From Deltaproteobacteria bacterium (GTDB lineage: Bacteria > Desulfobacterota > Syntrophia > Syntrophales > Smithellaceae), in assembly GCA_019136325.1 (NCBI GenBank), contig JAGVUJ010000063.1, forward strand, positions 1 through 18,551: DNA of 18,551 nt. Direction: 5' to 3'. The position numbers were made by a program, and so were the translations under genes. Shown piece by piece: positions 1-7,126 of the stretch (its first letter is position 1; each line of letters begins with the position of its first letter). Below the pieces are notes generated by a model that saw nothing but the letters and a program-made list of their open reading frames with translations, was not told the DNA's origin and searched no databases.

Positions 1-1
1 T

Positions 2-508
2 TATCTGTCGCCGGTTCTTTTCAGCAAGGGCATTCTTCCGGCGGTGGATGTCGGTAAATCCGTTTCGCGCGTTGGTGGAAAAACACAGTTGCCGGCTTAC
101 CGGTCTGTTGCCGGTGATTTGCGGCTTTCCTATTCGCAGTTTGAAGAGCTGGAATCGTTCTCGCGTTTCGGTACCCGGCTGGATGACAGCACCCGACGGA
201 CACTGGAACGCGGCTGGCGTGTCCGTGAGATTCTCAAGCAGGGACAGTACAAGCCGATGCGGGCATCCGAACAGATAGCATCGCTGCTCTCGGTTACCGG
301 CGGCGCGCTCGATCGTGTGCCGACGGAAAAAGTCCGTGAGGTGGAGGCCCGCCTCCTGGAAACCGTCGTGGAACAACTGCCGGAGTTATGCGGTCGCATC
401 GAAGAGGGCAAAAAACTGGATATGACGGATCGCGATCACATTATGGAAAAAATCAAACCGGCAATTGCGCCGTTTGAAGAAATCGAGGAAGCCAATGCAA
501 ACAACTGA
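2..508 (+). CDS. atpA: F1Fo ATP synthase alpha subunit, alternate (N-type) form, C-terminal part; 5' end outside window
   Basis: The frame is open from the window edge to TGA at 506-508 and gives 168 residues of the alpha-subunit C-terminus. The conserved [10 protein letters not shown] segment lies near the start of the fragment. It is followed by the helical C-terminal domain with [13 protein letters not shown] and a KQGQYKP segment, as in alpha subunits. Alpha is a nucleotide-binding subunit of the membrane-attached F1 head. The gamma gene follows directly and its start overlaps this gene by 14 bases. Standard atp operons have atpHAGDC order, with beta and epsilon after gamma. Here nothing of the ATPase follows gamma, which fits the N-ATPase order ending in atpA-atpG. 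Family identity is clear. The assignment to the N-type rests on gene order and on sequence feel; the ion-determining c subunit is not in the window. Confidence 0.93.
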   Translation, partial: YLSPVLFSKGILPAVDVGKSVSRVGGKTQLPAYRSVAGDLRLSYSQFEELESFSRFGTRLDDSTRRTLERGWRVREILKQGQYKPMRASEQIASLLSVTGGALDRVPTEKVREVEARLLETVVEQLPELCGRIEEGKKLDMTDRDHIMEKIKPAIAPFEEIEEANANN

Positions 509-1373
509 GTCTCTGAAAAGGAGAATTAAGAGCGCGGGAGATCTTTTGTCGGTAGTGAAGACGATGAAAGCGCTGGCCGCCGTGAGCATCCGTCAGTATC
601 AAAAGGCCGTGGAGTCGCTGGACGACTACAACCGGACCGTGGAAATGGGACTGCAAATTGTGCTCAAGGAACGCATGGGCGCTACCATGCAGCGCAAGGA
701 TGCGGCGGTCAAGCGTCTTGGCGCGATTGTTTTCGGCTCCGATCAGGGACTGTGCGGTCAGCTCAATGAGCAGATTTCCGTTTTCGCTCTGGACGCCATC
801 AACGCGGCAGGCGTGAAAAAAGAAAACCGCAAAGTGCTGGCGGTGGGAGCGCGCGTGGCCGATTATGTGGAGGACGCCGGGCAACCGGTTGAAGAATTAA
901 TGGCTACCCCCAGCTCCACGGCGGGAATAACGCCGCTGGTGCAGGAAATCATCATGATTATCGAGGAGTGGCATTTCCGTCAGAATGTTGATCATTTTAT
1001 GCTGTTCTATAACGATTACATCAGCGGTTCCAACTATCAACCTTATCAGGTACAGTTGTTGCCGGTGAATCGTGATTGGCTCAAGGATATCGCGCGTAAA
1101 AAATGGGATTCCAAATCCCTGCCTATTTTCCGGATGGATTGTAACAGGATTTTTTCGTCGCTGATCAGGGAATACCTGTTCGTTTCGCTTTACCGCGCGT
1201 TTGCCGAATCGTTGGCGAGCGAGAATGCCAGTCGTCTGGCTTCCATGCAGAACGCGGAAAAAAATATTGAGGAACAACTGCTGGATCTGCATGTGCAGTT
1301 TCATCGCACGCGTCAGATGACCATTACCGAGGAACTGCTGGATATTGTTGCCGGCTTTGAGGCATTGAGTTAA
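495..1373 (+). CDS. atpG: F1Fo ATP synthase gamma subunit, alternate (N-type) form
   Basis: This 292-residue protein is the rotor shaft that couples the membrane ring to the F1 head. The N-terminal helix contains the typical [10 protein letters not shown] and [10 protein letters not shown] segments. The C-terminal helix has [15 protein letters not shown] followed by [15 protein letters not shown], the usual gamma ending. The centre has the [11 protein letters not shown] motif seen in gamma subunits. The frame is open back to 465, but the ATG at 495 starts the protein exactly where gamma homologues begin, so I chose it; it lies inside the end of atpA (14-base overlap), implying translational coupling. 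It appears to be the last ATPase gene, since a kinase-like gene follows after about 40 bases. Identification is firm; the N-type subgroup is an inference from gene order. Confidence 0.92.
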   Translation: MQTTESLKRRIKSAGDLLSVVKTMKALAAVSIRQYQKAVESLDDYNRTVEMGLQIVLKERMGATMQRKDAAVKRLGAIVFGSDQGLCGQLNEQISVFALDAINAAGVKKENRKVLAVGARVADYVEDAGQPVEELMATPSSTAGITPLVQEIIMIIEEWHFRQNVDHFMLFYNDYISGSNYQPYQVQLLPVNRDWLKDIARKKWDSKSLPIFRMDCNRIFSSLIREYLFVSLYRAFAESLASENASRLASMQNAEKNIEEQLLDLHVQFHRTRQMTITEELLDIVAGFEALS

Positions 1374-1414
1374 TAAATGAACAGCTATTTTCAACAAGAA
1401 AGAGGGTGATGATT

Positions 1415-2293
1415 ATGGCAGCAGAAATGCACATTTGCGGTATTTGCGCCTGGCGCAGGGAATGTCAGAAACGGTTTAAATTAGACAAAGACTCATTCGT
1501 CGGAAGCCATTGTCCTGATTACACGAGGGATCTGTCCATCAAAGTGGCGGCCTCGGACGAGGATGAAGACGAGAAGATAATCATGGACCGGATGGTTCAG
1601 CGCCAGGTGGACAAGTGGCGAAAGCTTTTTGATCGGGCGATGAGACAGGGGCTCAAGGTGGAAAACTTCAAGGGAGGTCCGGTCCTGACTGTTTCCAGAG
1701 AGGCGGGAGCGGGAGGAAGCGACATCGCCCGCAGGCTGGCCAAAGCGCTGGAGCTGGATTTAATCGGCGGACAAATTATTCAGCACGTTGCCGACAGCGC
1801 GAAAATGAGCAGACGCGTCATAGAGTCTCTTGACGAACGCGAAGTGACATTCCGGGAAACCCTTCTTTCTTCCCTCTTTGGCGAGAATCGTCCGTGGCCT
1901 GGTGAGTACCTGAATCATCTGACCAGAGTGATAGGCACCATCGGCATTTTCGGCAATGTCGTTATCGTCGGCCGGGGGGCCAATTATGTTTTACCCAAAG
2001 AAAAAATATTCAGGGTCAGAGTCATTGCTCCCATGGAATTGCGAATCAAATATTTTATGGATGACAGGCATTACACCAAGGCTGAAGCGGAACAGTACAT
2101 CATGAAGAGGGATAATAATCGCAAGGCCTTCGTCCGGAAATATTTTAATGCCGACATCGCCGATCCCGCTTGCTACGACATTATCATCAACACGGAGAAA
2201 ATATCCATGGCGGCCGCAACCGAATCCATTATTGTGGCTTTCCATCAGCGAAGAAGCCGGAAGCGAGGCGGAGAAAACAAAGTAATCGATTAG
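1415..2293 (+). CDS. Cytidylate kinase-like family protein with Cys-rich N-terminus
   Basis: This 292-residue protein has two parts. Residues 1-40 carry four cysteines (C8, C11, C17, C33; CX2CX5C then one more) that could bind zinc or an Fe-S cluster. An acidic linker follows, and from about residue 88 there is a P-loop kinase-like domain of the Cytidylate_kin2 type. It has LTVSREAGAGGSDIARRLAK as a variant phosphate loop, then VIVGRGANYVL and RDNNRKAFVRKYF with the arginines expected in a lid region. The usual cytidylate kinase phosphorylates CMP; members of this divergent family are mostly uncharacterised, so the substrate is unknown. Possible starts are GTG 1406, ATG 1409 and ATG 1415; AGAGGG at 1401-1406 sits 8 bases from 1415, so I prefer that one. 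It may be cotranscribed with atpAG and ends before the terminator at 2387. Confidence 0.85.
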   Translation: MAAEMHICGICAWRRECQKRFKLDKDSFVGSHCPDYTRDLSIKVAASDEDEDEKIIMDRMVQRQVDKWRKLFDRAMRQGLKVENFKGGPVLTVSREAGAGGSDIARRLAKALELDLIGGQIIQHVADSAKMSRRVIESLDEREVTFRETLLSSLFGENRPWPGEYLNHLTRVIGTIGIFGNVVIVGRGANYVLPKEKIFRVRVIAPMELRIKYFMDDRHYTKAEAEQYIMKRDNNRKAFVRKYFNADIADPACYDIIINTEKISMAAATESIIVAFHQRRSRKRGGENKVID

Positions 2294-2386
2294 CGCTGCG
2301 GAAGAAACCCATATGCCGGTAAGCCTGTTCACACTTTCTCATTGTGCCTGGCGGCTTCTTCCCGCTGATAAAACCGGATTGCATTC

Positions 2387-2419
2387 CGACATCGGGCTGA
2401 AAGTCCGATGTCGTTTTTT
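2387..2419 (+). terminator. Rho-independent terminator of the atpA-atpG-kinase operon
   Basis: A perfect 9-bp stem, CGACATCGG at 2387-2395 paired with CCGATGTCG at 2405-2413, encloses a 9-base loop and is followed by six T at 2414-2419. This is the classic intrinsic terminator layout on the plus strand, 93 bases after the kinase-like stop codon. Confidence 0.85.
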
Positions 2420-2563
2420 CGAGGGAATGACGCCGAAGTCCGTTGCCGATATCTGTCCGGACGGGTCGTTGATGGATATCGCTGGTGCAATCATTCACGA
2501 AGCGTTAAAATAACGTGATATTTGTCTTTTCCGGTCTATCGGGATAAGTCGAGACCATTTTAA

Positions 2564-2579
2564 AGAATAATCCTATTCT
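2564..2579. other. Weak AT-rich hairpin between the convergent operons
   Basis: AGAATA at 2564-2569 pairs with TATTCT at 2574-2579 around a 4-base loop, with A/T runs on both sides. It could be a weak terminator for the minus-strand operon ending at 2624, but the stem is short and A/T-rich. Apart from this and the terminator at 2387, I see nothing supportable in 2294-2623. Confidence 0.25.
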
Positions 2580-2623
2580 AAAAAATCCGTTTATTTCGAT
2601 CAAAGATATCTTCTTCCTGAAGA

Positions 2624-3391
2624 TCAAAGCTGTAAGGATTCGATCATACGGTCCACGGTCTGACTGGCTTGCGCCGTATCCGGAAAATCGAAAAATGACC
2701 GGCCTTGAAAATCGAATTCCCTGATCAGGTCGTCCTCGGGCAGCCAGCCCAGAATATTGAGAGGGATGTTTTTCCGGATATCGTGTACCTCGCTCTCATT
2801 ACGTACACGGTTCAGAATTAACCCCATGCTTTTGTAATTTACGGCTTTATTGTCCGTGGCAAGATGTTTGATGGTTCCGGCAACGTTAAGACCCTTGGCG
2901 GAGGTATCGGAAACCGTGATCAGATGATCAACCGTTTTCATGACTCTTCTGTTGATCTGTTCCACGCCGGCTTCACCGTCAATGAGCACCACGTCGAAAT
3001 TTTTGGCCAGATCCTGGATGATATCCTTCAAAAGAGAATTAACCTTGCAGAAACAACCCTCTGATTCCGGCCTGCCGATAGCCAGCAAACCCAGGTTATT
3101 ATGCTGAGTCAATGCGTCAAAAAGTTCATAATCAAGCATGTTCAGGGTTGCTGTTTTATCCTGGCTTTCTCCTTTTTTGATCGAGTTTATTAAATCATTC
3201 CGGATGTCATCCACCGTTTTTTTAATCTCTATGCCCAGCGCCGTGCAAAGTCCGACCGCCGGATCGGCGTCAATGGCCAGAACCCGGAGGTCTTTTCTCC
3301 CGGCAAGGTTTTTAACCATCAGGGCGGATACGGACGTTTTGCCGACGCCGCCTTTCCCGCAGAAAGCGATTGTTTTTGTTTTTTTAGCCAT
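2624..3391 (-). CDS. CooC-like P-loop ATPase (MinD/ParA superfamily) with CxC metal-binding motif
   Basis: This 255-residue protein starts with a deviant Walker A loop, GKGGVGKT at residues 12-19, followed by DADP near 41-44 and VVLIDGEAGVE as the Walker B region. Residues 112-115 read GCFC. A CxC at this place is the signature of the CooC/AcsF group, nickel-linked ATPases that mature carbon monoxide dehydrogenase or acetyl-CoA synthase; in CooC the two cysteines form a metal site at the dimer interface. I chose ATG at 3391 because AAGGAG lies 8 bases upstream; it overlaps the preceding stop by 8 bases. A longer frame from 3415 has no such site. The neighbour is an acetyl-CoA-synthase-domain-like protein, which strengthens the CooC/AcsF link. 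No CO dehydrogenase is present, so its client is unknown. It is the last gene of the operon. Confidence 0.85.
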   Translation of the reverse strand: MAKKTKTIAFCGKGGVGKTSVSALMVKNLAGRKDLRVLAIDADPAVGLCTALGIEIKKTVDDIRNDLINSIKKGESQDKTATLNMLDYELFDALTQHNNLGLLAIGRPESEGCFCKVNSLLKDIIQDLAKNFDVVLIDGEAGVEQINRRVMKTVDHLITVSDTSAKGLNVAGTIKHLATDNKAVNYKSMGLILNRVRNESEVHDIRKNIPLNILGWLPEDDLIREFDFQGRSFFDFPDTAQASQTVDRMIESLQL

Positions 3392-4118
3392 GGGCCTCTC
3401 TCCTTTTTTGGTCACGGGCTTTTTTCATTCTCTTCAGCGCAACAACGTCATCGCAGACATCGTTATATTCACATTCCTCACAATCCGATTCCATCTCCTG
3501 GAACATCTTGTCCATGGCATTAATCGTCCTGCTCACGTTTTTTGTGATTTCCTTGAGCTCATCAACATCCTCCGGGCTCGATGTCACAAAAATAAATTCC
3601 ACGGCACCGACGTAATCCTTTTTCATGTATTCATTGCACAACGCGCTGCCAAGAACTTCAAAGGAAAAACCGTTTTGCAGGGCGTCTCTGCTAACACGGC
3701 TCCATTCCCTCTGATACTGGGAAACCGCTCTGATCATATACCCCTTCAGGTCGATAGAATACCTCACCGCTTCTATTTCCTTGTAGCGTTCATAGGTGTT
3801 GTCTTCGTTGAAACCTTTAACTCCGATCAGAACAATCTTTCCGAAAGGCAGACTTTTTCCTTCACTGGATTGTATGTCCGGACCAATCAGCGTGATTCTG
3901 CCGTTGCAGACCAGATCCGGATTCTCCGTCCAGACAAGGGTGGAGGCGGAGGCCATCTGAGGATTTCCCAGCTCCACGGCCATTTCATCGGACAAGACCA
4001 CGTTTCTGCCTCCTCCTCCGGGCCAGCTACTTCCGTTGGCTGTCGCGAACCGCAGTCGGGCGCTTCTTTTTTCCGTATAACTTCTAATCTCGCTGAACGT
4101 TTTTTCAAAAAGCTCCAT
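3384..4118 (-). CDS. Acetyl-CoA synthase (AcsB/CdhC) domain-like protein lacking the A-cluster domain
   Basis: This 244-residue soluble protein resembles the middle alpha/beta domain of the acetyl-CoA synthase beta subunit. From memory of that family the matching stretches are ELGNP near 49-53, NGRITLIGPDI at 72-82, LPFG at 90-93, the REWSRVSRDALQNG region at 137-150, and a VEFIFVTSSPEDVDEL strand-helix at 173-188. In AcsB the next domain carries the Ni-Fe-S A-cluster with CX2CX8CX9C and CGC ligands. Here the protein ends soon after C213-X2-C216-X5-C222, with no fourth Cys, no CGC and a basic charged tail. It therefore cannot be a complete acetyl-CoA synthase, but could bind a small Fe-S or metal site. 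It starts 13 bases after an activase gene and overlaps the CooC-like gene by 8 bases, so the two are probably translationally coupled and may form one functional unit. Function unknown. Confidence 0.7.
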   Translation of the reverse strand: MELFEKTFSEIRSYTEKRSARLRFATANGSSWPGGGGRNVVLSDEMAVELGNPQMASASTLVWTENPDLVCNGRITLIGPDIQSSEGKSLPFGKIVLIGVKGFNEDNTYERYKEIEAVRYSIDLKGYMIRAVSQYQREWSRVSRDALQNGFSFEVLGSALCNEYMKKDYVGAVEFIFVTSSPEDVDELKEITKNVSRTINAMDKMFQEMESDCEECEYNDVCDDVVALKRMKKARDQKRREAHG

Positions 4119-4131
4119 GAAATGTTCATCC

Positions 4132-4911
4132 CTAGTTTCTTAATTTTTCAGCGGCAAAAATCGCCGCGCCCAGGGCGCCGTTAATCTGGGGGTCTCTGTC
4201 GATGTTTTTAATTTTTCTCCCCAATGCTTTTTCCAGCGCGGTAAACATGCCTTCATTCTTAGCCACGCCACCGGTCATCACAATATCTTCCTGAAGCTCG
4301 ATTCCCTTGGCCAGTGCGGCAACTCTATGGGCCAGAGCGTGGTGCAGGCCGCTGACGATATCGGCTATATTTTTGCCTTCATTGATCAGCGAGACGATTT
4401 CCGTTTCCGCGAAAATGACGCATTGATTGGAAATGCTTATCGGATTTTGCGACGAGAGGGATACGGTTCCCATTTGACCAAGTTCGATGTTAAGTGCGTC
4501 GGCCATCACTTCCAGAAATCGTCCTGTTCCGGAAGCGCATTTGTCATTATAGACATAGCGGATGACATTGGCCTGGTCATCGAGCCGGATGGCTTTAGCG
4601 TCCTGTCCGCCGATATCGATGACCATGCGCACCGAAGGCATTTGCCACTGGGCGCCCTTGCCGTGACAGGCGATTTCCGATTCTACCATTTTGGCAAAAG
4701 GGATACTGGCCCGGCCGTAACCGGTTCCCACGCAAAAGGATATTTCATCCATAATGAGGCCGGCCTGTTCGAGAGCTTTTCCCATGACTTCCCTGGCGGA
4801 TTCTTCCGGGTGGGATTTTGCCCGCATCACCTGAGCGGCGACCATCTCATCTCCTTTCATAATGACCGCTTTTGCGGTCAAAGAACCAATATCGCATCCG
4901 GCTACGATCAT
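4132..4911 (-). CDS. BadF/BadG/BcrA/BcrD-type ATPase, 2-hydroxyacyl-CoA dehydratase activase-like (second copy)
   Basis: This 259-residue protein belongs to the ASKHA-fold activases that use ATP hydrolysis to inject one low-potential electron into a dehydratase or benzoyl-CoA reductase. The phosphate-1 loop is GCDIGSLTAKAV at 5-16, and VIDIGGQDAKAI at 97-108 is the phosphate-2 loop. NDKCASGTGRFLE supplies C125, and SNQCVIFAETEIV supplies C164, the two cysteines that by family knowledge bind one [4Fe-4S] cluster across the dimer. TGGVAKNEG lies near the C-terminus. All hallmark residues are intact. Its ATG overlaps the stop of the upstream paralogue by 4 bases (ATGA), with an AGGAGG site before it. 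Length fits single-domain activases (HgdC, BcrD) rather than the larger BcrA. The second copy next door suggests a heterodimer, as in BcrA/BcrD or BzdP/BzdQ. Confidence 0.92.
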   Translation of the reverse strand: MIVAGCDIGSLTAKAVIMKGDEMVAAQVMRAKSHPEESAREVMGKALEQAGLIMDEISFCVGTGYGRASIPFAKMVESEIACHGKGAQWQMPSVRMVIDIGGQDAKAIRLDDQANVIRYVYNDKCASGTGRFLEVMADALNIELGQMGTVSLSSQNPISISNQCVIFAETEIVSLINEGKNIADIVSGLHHALAHRVAALAKGIELQEDIVMTGGVAKNEGMFTALEKALGRKIKNIDRDPQINGALGAAIFAAEKLRN

Positions 4912-5696
4912 GATACATTTCCTCCTTTTGCTTTTTCGCCTGCAATAACAGCCGCGCCCAGGGCTCCGACGATTTGCGGATCGTACTTCAGTTTTTTGAT
5001 TTTTACGCCGAGCACTTTTTCCAGGTGAGAGACCACGCCCCGGTTTTTTGCGACACCGCCGGACATGCAGATATCTTTTTCCGCGCTGACCTGATTGGCT
5101 AAAATACCGACACGGATGGCCATGGCGCGATTGATGGCGGCGGCAATATCTGCGATCGGTTTTTGTGAATTCAGATGATGAATGACTTCGGCCTGCACCC
5201 AGACGGTACAGGTGGAAGAAAGCGAAAGAGGATCTTTGGCGTTTTCGGATATGATGCCCAGTTCGTCAAGACTGACTCCCAGCAACTTGGCCATGACTTC
5301 CAGAAAACGGCCGGTTCCGGCGGCACACTTGTCGTTGGTGGAAAATTTCAGAACATTGCCATCTTTGTCCATACGCATGGCCTTACAATCCTGACCACCG
5401 ATGTCGATCACCGTCCGGACGGAAGGCATGATCCACTGGGCTCCTTTGCCGTGACAGGCTATTTCCGACACGGCCAGATTGACAAACGGAATCTTGCTTC
5501 TGCCATAGCCGGTGCCGACGCAAAAAGAAATGTCATCCATCTTCAGACCGGCTTTTTCGAGGGCCAGATTCATGACGTCGGCAGCCGATTCTTCAGGCTT
5601 GGATTTCGCCTTGATCACTGCGTGTCCCAGAATAGAGCCGTTCATGATGACCGCTTTCGCGGTCAGAGAGCCTACATCACATCCCGCTACAATCAT
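4908..5696 (-). CDS. BadF/BadG/BcrA/BcrD-type ATPase, 2-hydroxyacyl-CoA dehydratase activase-like (first copy)
   Basis: This 262-residue paralogue of the next activase gene has the same ASKHA plan: GCDVGSLTAKAV at 5-16, VIDIGGQDCKAM at 96-107, NDKCAAGTGRFLE with C124, and SSTCTVWVQAEVI with C163. The two cluster cysteines are therefore present. The stretch after C163 departs from the usual CxVFAESE pattern, reading WVQAE, and there is an extra cysteine in the phosphate-2 loop (C103). The frame extends to 5753, but ATG 5696 matches the family start, has AAGGGGGAT about 8 bases upstream, and overlaps the preceding stop by 4 bases (ATGA). Together with the second copy it probably forms the ATP-hydrolysing electron-donating unit for the three HgdB/BcrB-like proteins of the operon. 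Family assignment is firm; heterodimer formation is an inference. Confidence 0.92.
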   Translation of the reverse strand: MIVAGCDVGSLTAKAVIMNGSILGHAVIKAKSKPEESAADVMNLALEKAGLKMDDISFCVGTGYGRSKIPFVNLAVSEIACHGKGAQWIMPSVRTVIDIGGQDCKAMRMDKDGNVLKFSTNDKCAAGTGRFLEVMAKLLGVSLDELGIISENAKDPLSLSSTCTVWVQAEVIHHLNSQKPIADIAAAINRAMAIRVGILANQVSAEKDICMSGGVAKNRGVVSHLEKVLGVKIKKLKYDPQIVGALGAAVIAGEKAKGGNVS

Positions 5697-7096
5697 TTTA
5701 ATATCCCCCTTACATGTGTAAACTCGGATATCTTGTCGCTGATGGATTCCCACGACTGTACCCGGTCGTCAAAACCGTCACCGTATAAAACAATAGTCGG
5801 ATAGCCGGCCTTTTCCAGATCGCGGACCAGCAGCTTGACCATGCCCCAGGTGTTGCGGCAGCCCATGGTTCCCATATAGGCCACGAAATCAGGCTTCATC
5901 AGATTGGCCATGCCTAAAACATCATCACGCCACATATGCGGCGCGTCGTAGGGTCCTCTGATCTGTTTGACCATCGGCATCCGTGAGTTCTGCGCGGCGA
6001 GAGAATCGATGATGGAATCAAGGTCGCTGTCATCGATGGAATAGCCTTCTTTTTCTCTTCCCCTGGCATAGGGCATTTCACTCTGCCAGTACGTAAAAAG
6101 CAGCGAACCTAAATGACTAATGTCTTGACTGTTGAGAAACTCCCAGAATCGGGCATCGCCGGTATAATGATCAATGTAGCAGAATAACCCCCGCGCTTTC
6201 TCGACGCCGGATGTGGTGCCGGCTATTCCTTTTCGCATATTTTCTTTGGCCTTTTTTACCATCGACTCTAAAAGCTCCGTAAATTGCGGCAAACCGGACA
6301 ACATGAATTTGCCCCCGTAGAGCATCAAATCGTAAGCGGCGGGTATCGGTGACGGCGTCAGCCGCAACATTTCAAAAAGTTCGCAGGCCAGTTCGTCCTG
6401 CTTCCTTGTTTCCTTCATAATGCCCCGCAGCCGGTCCATGTCCAGTTTGTTTCCGGTATGTTCTTCCAGGAAGGATATCAGTCCCCTGAAATCTTCCCGG
6501 TGATATCGTTCCGACCGGTCTTCCGTCAGCGTGGGAGGATAATTGAGCTGGTAGAAGGGCAGATCGAGATACGCCGCCGCGAAAGCGAACGAATTGGCGT
6601 TCGTGTCACAGACGCCGGGAGAGTCGCAAATGACAAAATCCGGTTTTACGCCCAGCCCTGAAAGATAAGCACCCAGCGCTCCCCGTTGAGCGGAACAGGA
6701 CGTTTCCGTAAAGCCCAGTTCGCAGCAGTAATCCAGAAATTCCGCCGTGCCGCGTTTCAGAACAATGGTGCCCAAAACAGACCAGACTTCCAGGGCGATC
6801 GGTTGAACATTAAAAGCATAGAGAATAGGCATGGCCAGACAAAAGGTATTGATGGAAACCTTCTGTCCCTTTTCTTTGGCCGTGACACAGTTTTTCATGT
6901 ACTGAGCCAGCAATTTTAAAAAGAGAATGCCCGGTTCCCCCTGCCTGACGAAATTATCCAATACATCTTTGTAGTGATGTACATAAGGAAGAAGTGTTTC
7001 GTACTCCTTTCGGGAGCCGTCGTAGGTTTTAGCCGCGTTTTCCAGAATGGTCCATAAATTCCAGTCATAATGATATTCTTTGGTTTCTTTTTTCAT
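5693..7096 (-). CDS. 2-hydroxyacyl-CoA dehydratase / benzoyl-CoA reductase subunit (HGD-D family), large tandem copy 2
   Basis: This 467-residue protein aligns without large gaps to the gene just upstream; over the first 190 residues I estimate about 70% identity by eye. Family features are a Cys-containing motif FTETSCSAQRG (C134), SPGVCDTN (C163), a YDLMLYGGKFMLSG helix, and near the C-terminus YMGTMGCRNTWG (C413) followed by a helix and LYGDGFDDR. These match the HgdA/HgdB and BcrB/BcrC plan, in which cysteines from three sites hold one [4Fe-4S] cluster. The middle site, expected around residues 378-388, has GPYDAP and no cysteine. The N-terminus is longer than in most dehydratase subunits (about 380-430 residues). 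ATG 7096 was chosen over 7102 because GGAGG lies 6 bases upstream and the paralogue begins at the same residue. No signal peptide or membrane segment is seen. Confidence 0.88.
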   Translation of the reverse strand: MKKETKEYHYDWNLWTILENAAKTYDGSRKEYETLLPYVHHYKDVLDNFVRQGEPGILFLKLLAQYMKNCVTAKEKGQKVSINTFCLAMPILYAFNVQPIALEVWSVLGTIVLKRGTAEFLDYCCELGFTETSCSAQRGALGAYLSGLGVKPDFVICDSPGVCDTNANSFAFAAAYLDLPFYQLNYPPTLTEDRSERYHREDFRGLISFLEEHTGNKLDMDRLRGIMKETRKQDELACELFEMLRLTPSPIPAAYDLMLYGGKFMLSGLPQFTELLESMVKKAKENMRKGIAGTTSGVEKARGLFCYIDHYTGDARFWEFLNSQDISHLGSLLFTYWQSEMPYARGREKEGYSIDDSDLDSIIDSLAAQNSRMPMVKQIRGPYDAPHMWRDDVLGMANLMKPDFVAYMGTMGCRNTWGMVKLLVRDLEKAGYPTIVLYGDGFDDRVQSWESISDKISEFTHVRGILK

Positions 7097-7126
7097 GGTC
7101 ATCCTCCATTGGTGTGCGACAATAAA

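Noticed and set aside
2313..2513. 66-codon plus-strand ORF after the kinase-like gene
   Set aside because: The strong terminator at 2387-2419 lies inside it, there is no good ribosome site, and the product resembles nothing I know.
2624..3391. NifH/BchL-type reductase or plasmid-partition ParA as the identity of the P-loop ATPase
   Set aside because: The GCFC motif and the ACS-like neighbour fit CooC/AcsF better; there is no ParB or partition site, and nitrogenase-type neighbours are absent.
3384..4118. Complete acetyl-CoA synthase
   Set aside because: The A-cluster ligands (full four-Cys motif and CGC) and the other domains are missing, and the reading frame ends cleanly with an overlapping downstream gene.
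3138..4184. 348-codon plus-strand ORF opposite the CooC-like and ACS-like genes
   Set aside because: It is antisense to two genes with clear family motifs and ribosome sites, and its product has no recognisable domain.
5697..5753. 19-residue N-terminal extension of the first activase
   Set aside because: It overlaps the end of the upstream reductase gene, and the internal ATG matches the paralogue start with a good ribosome site.
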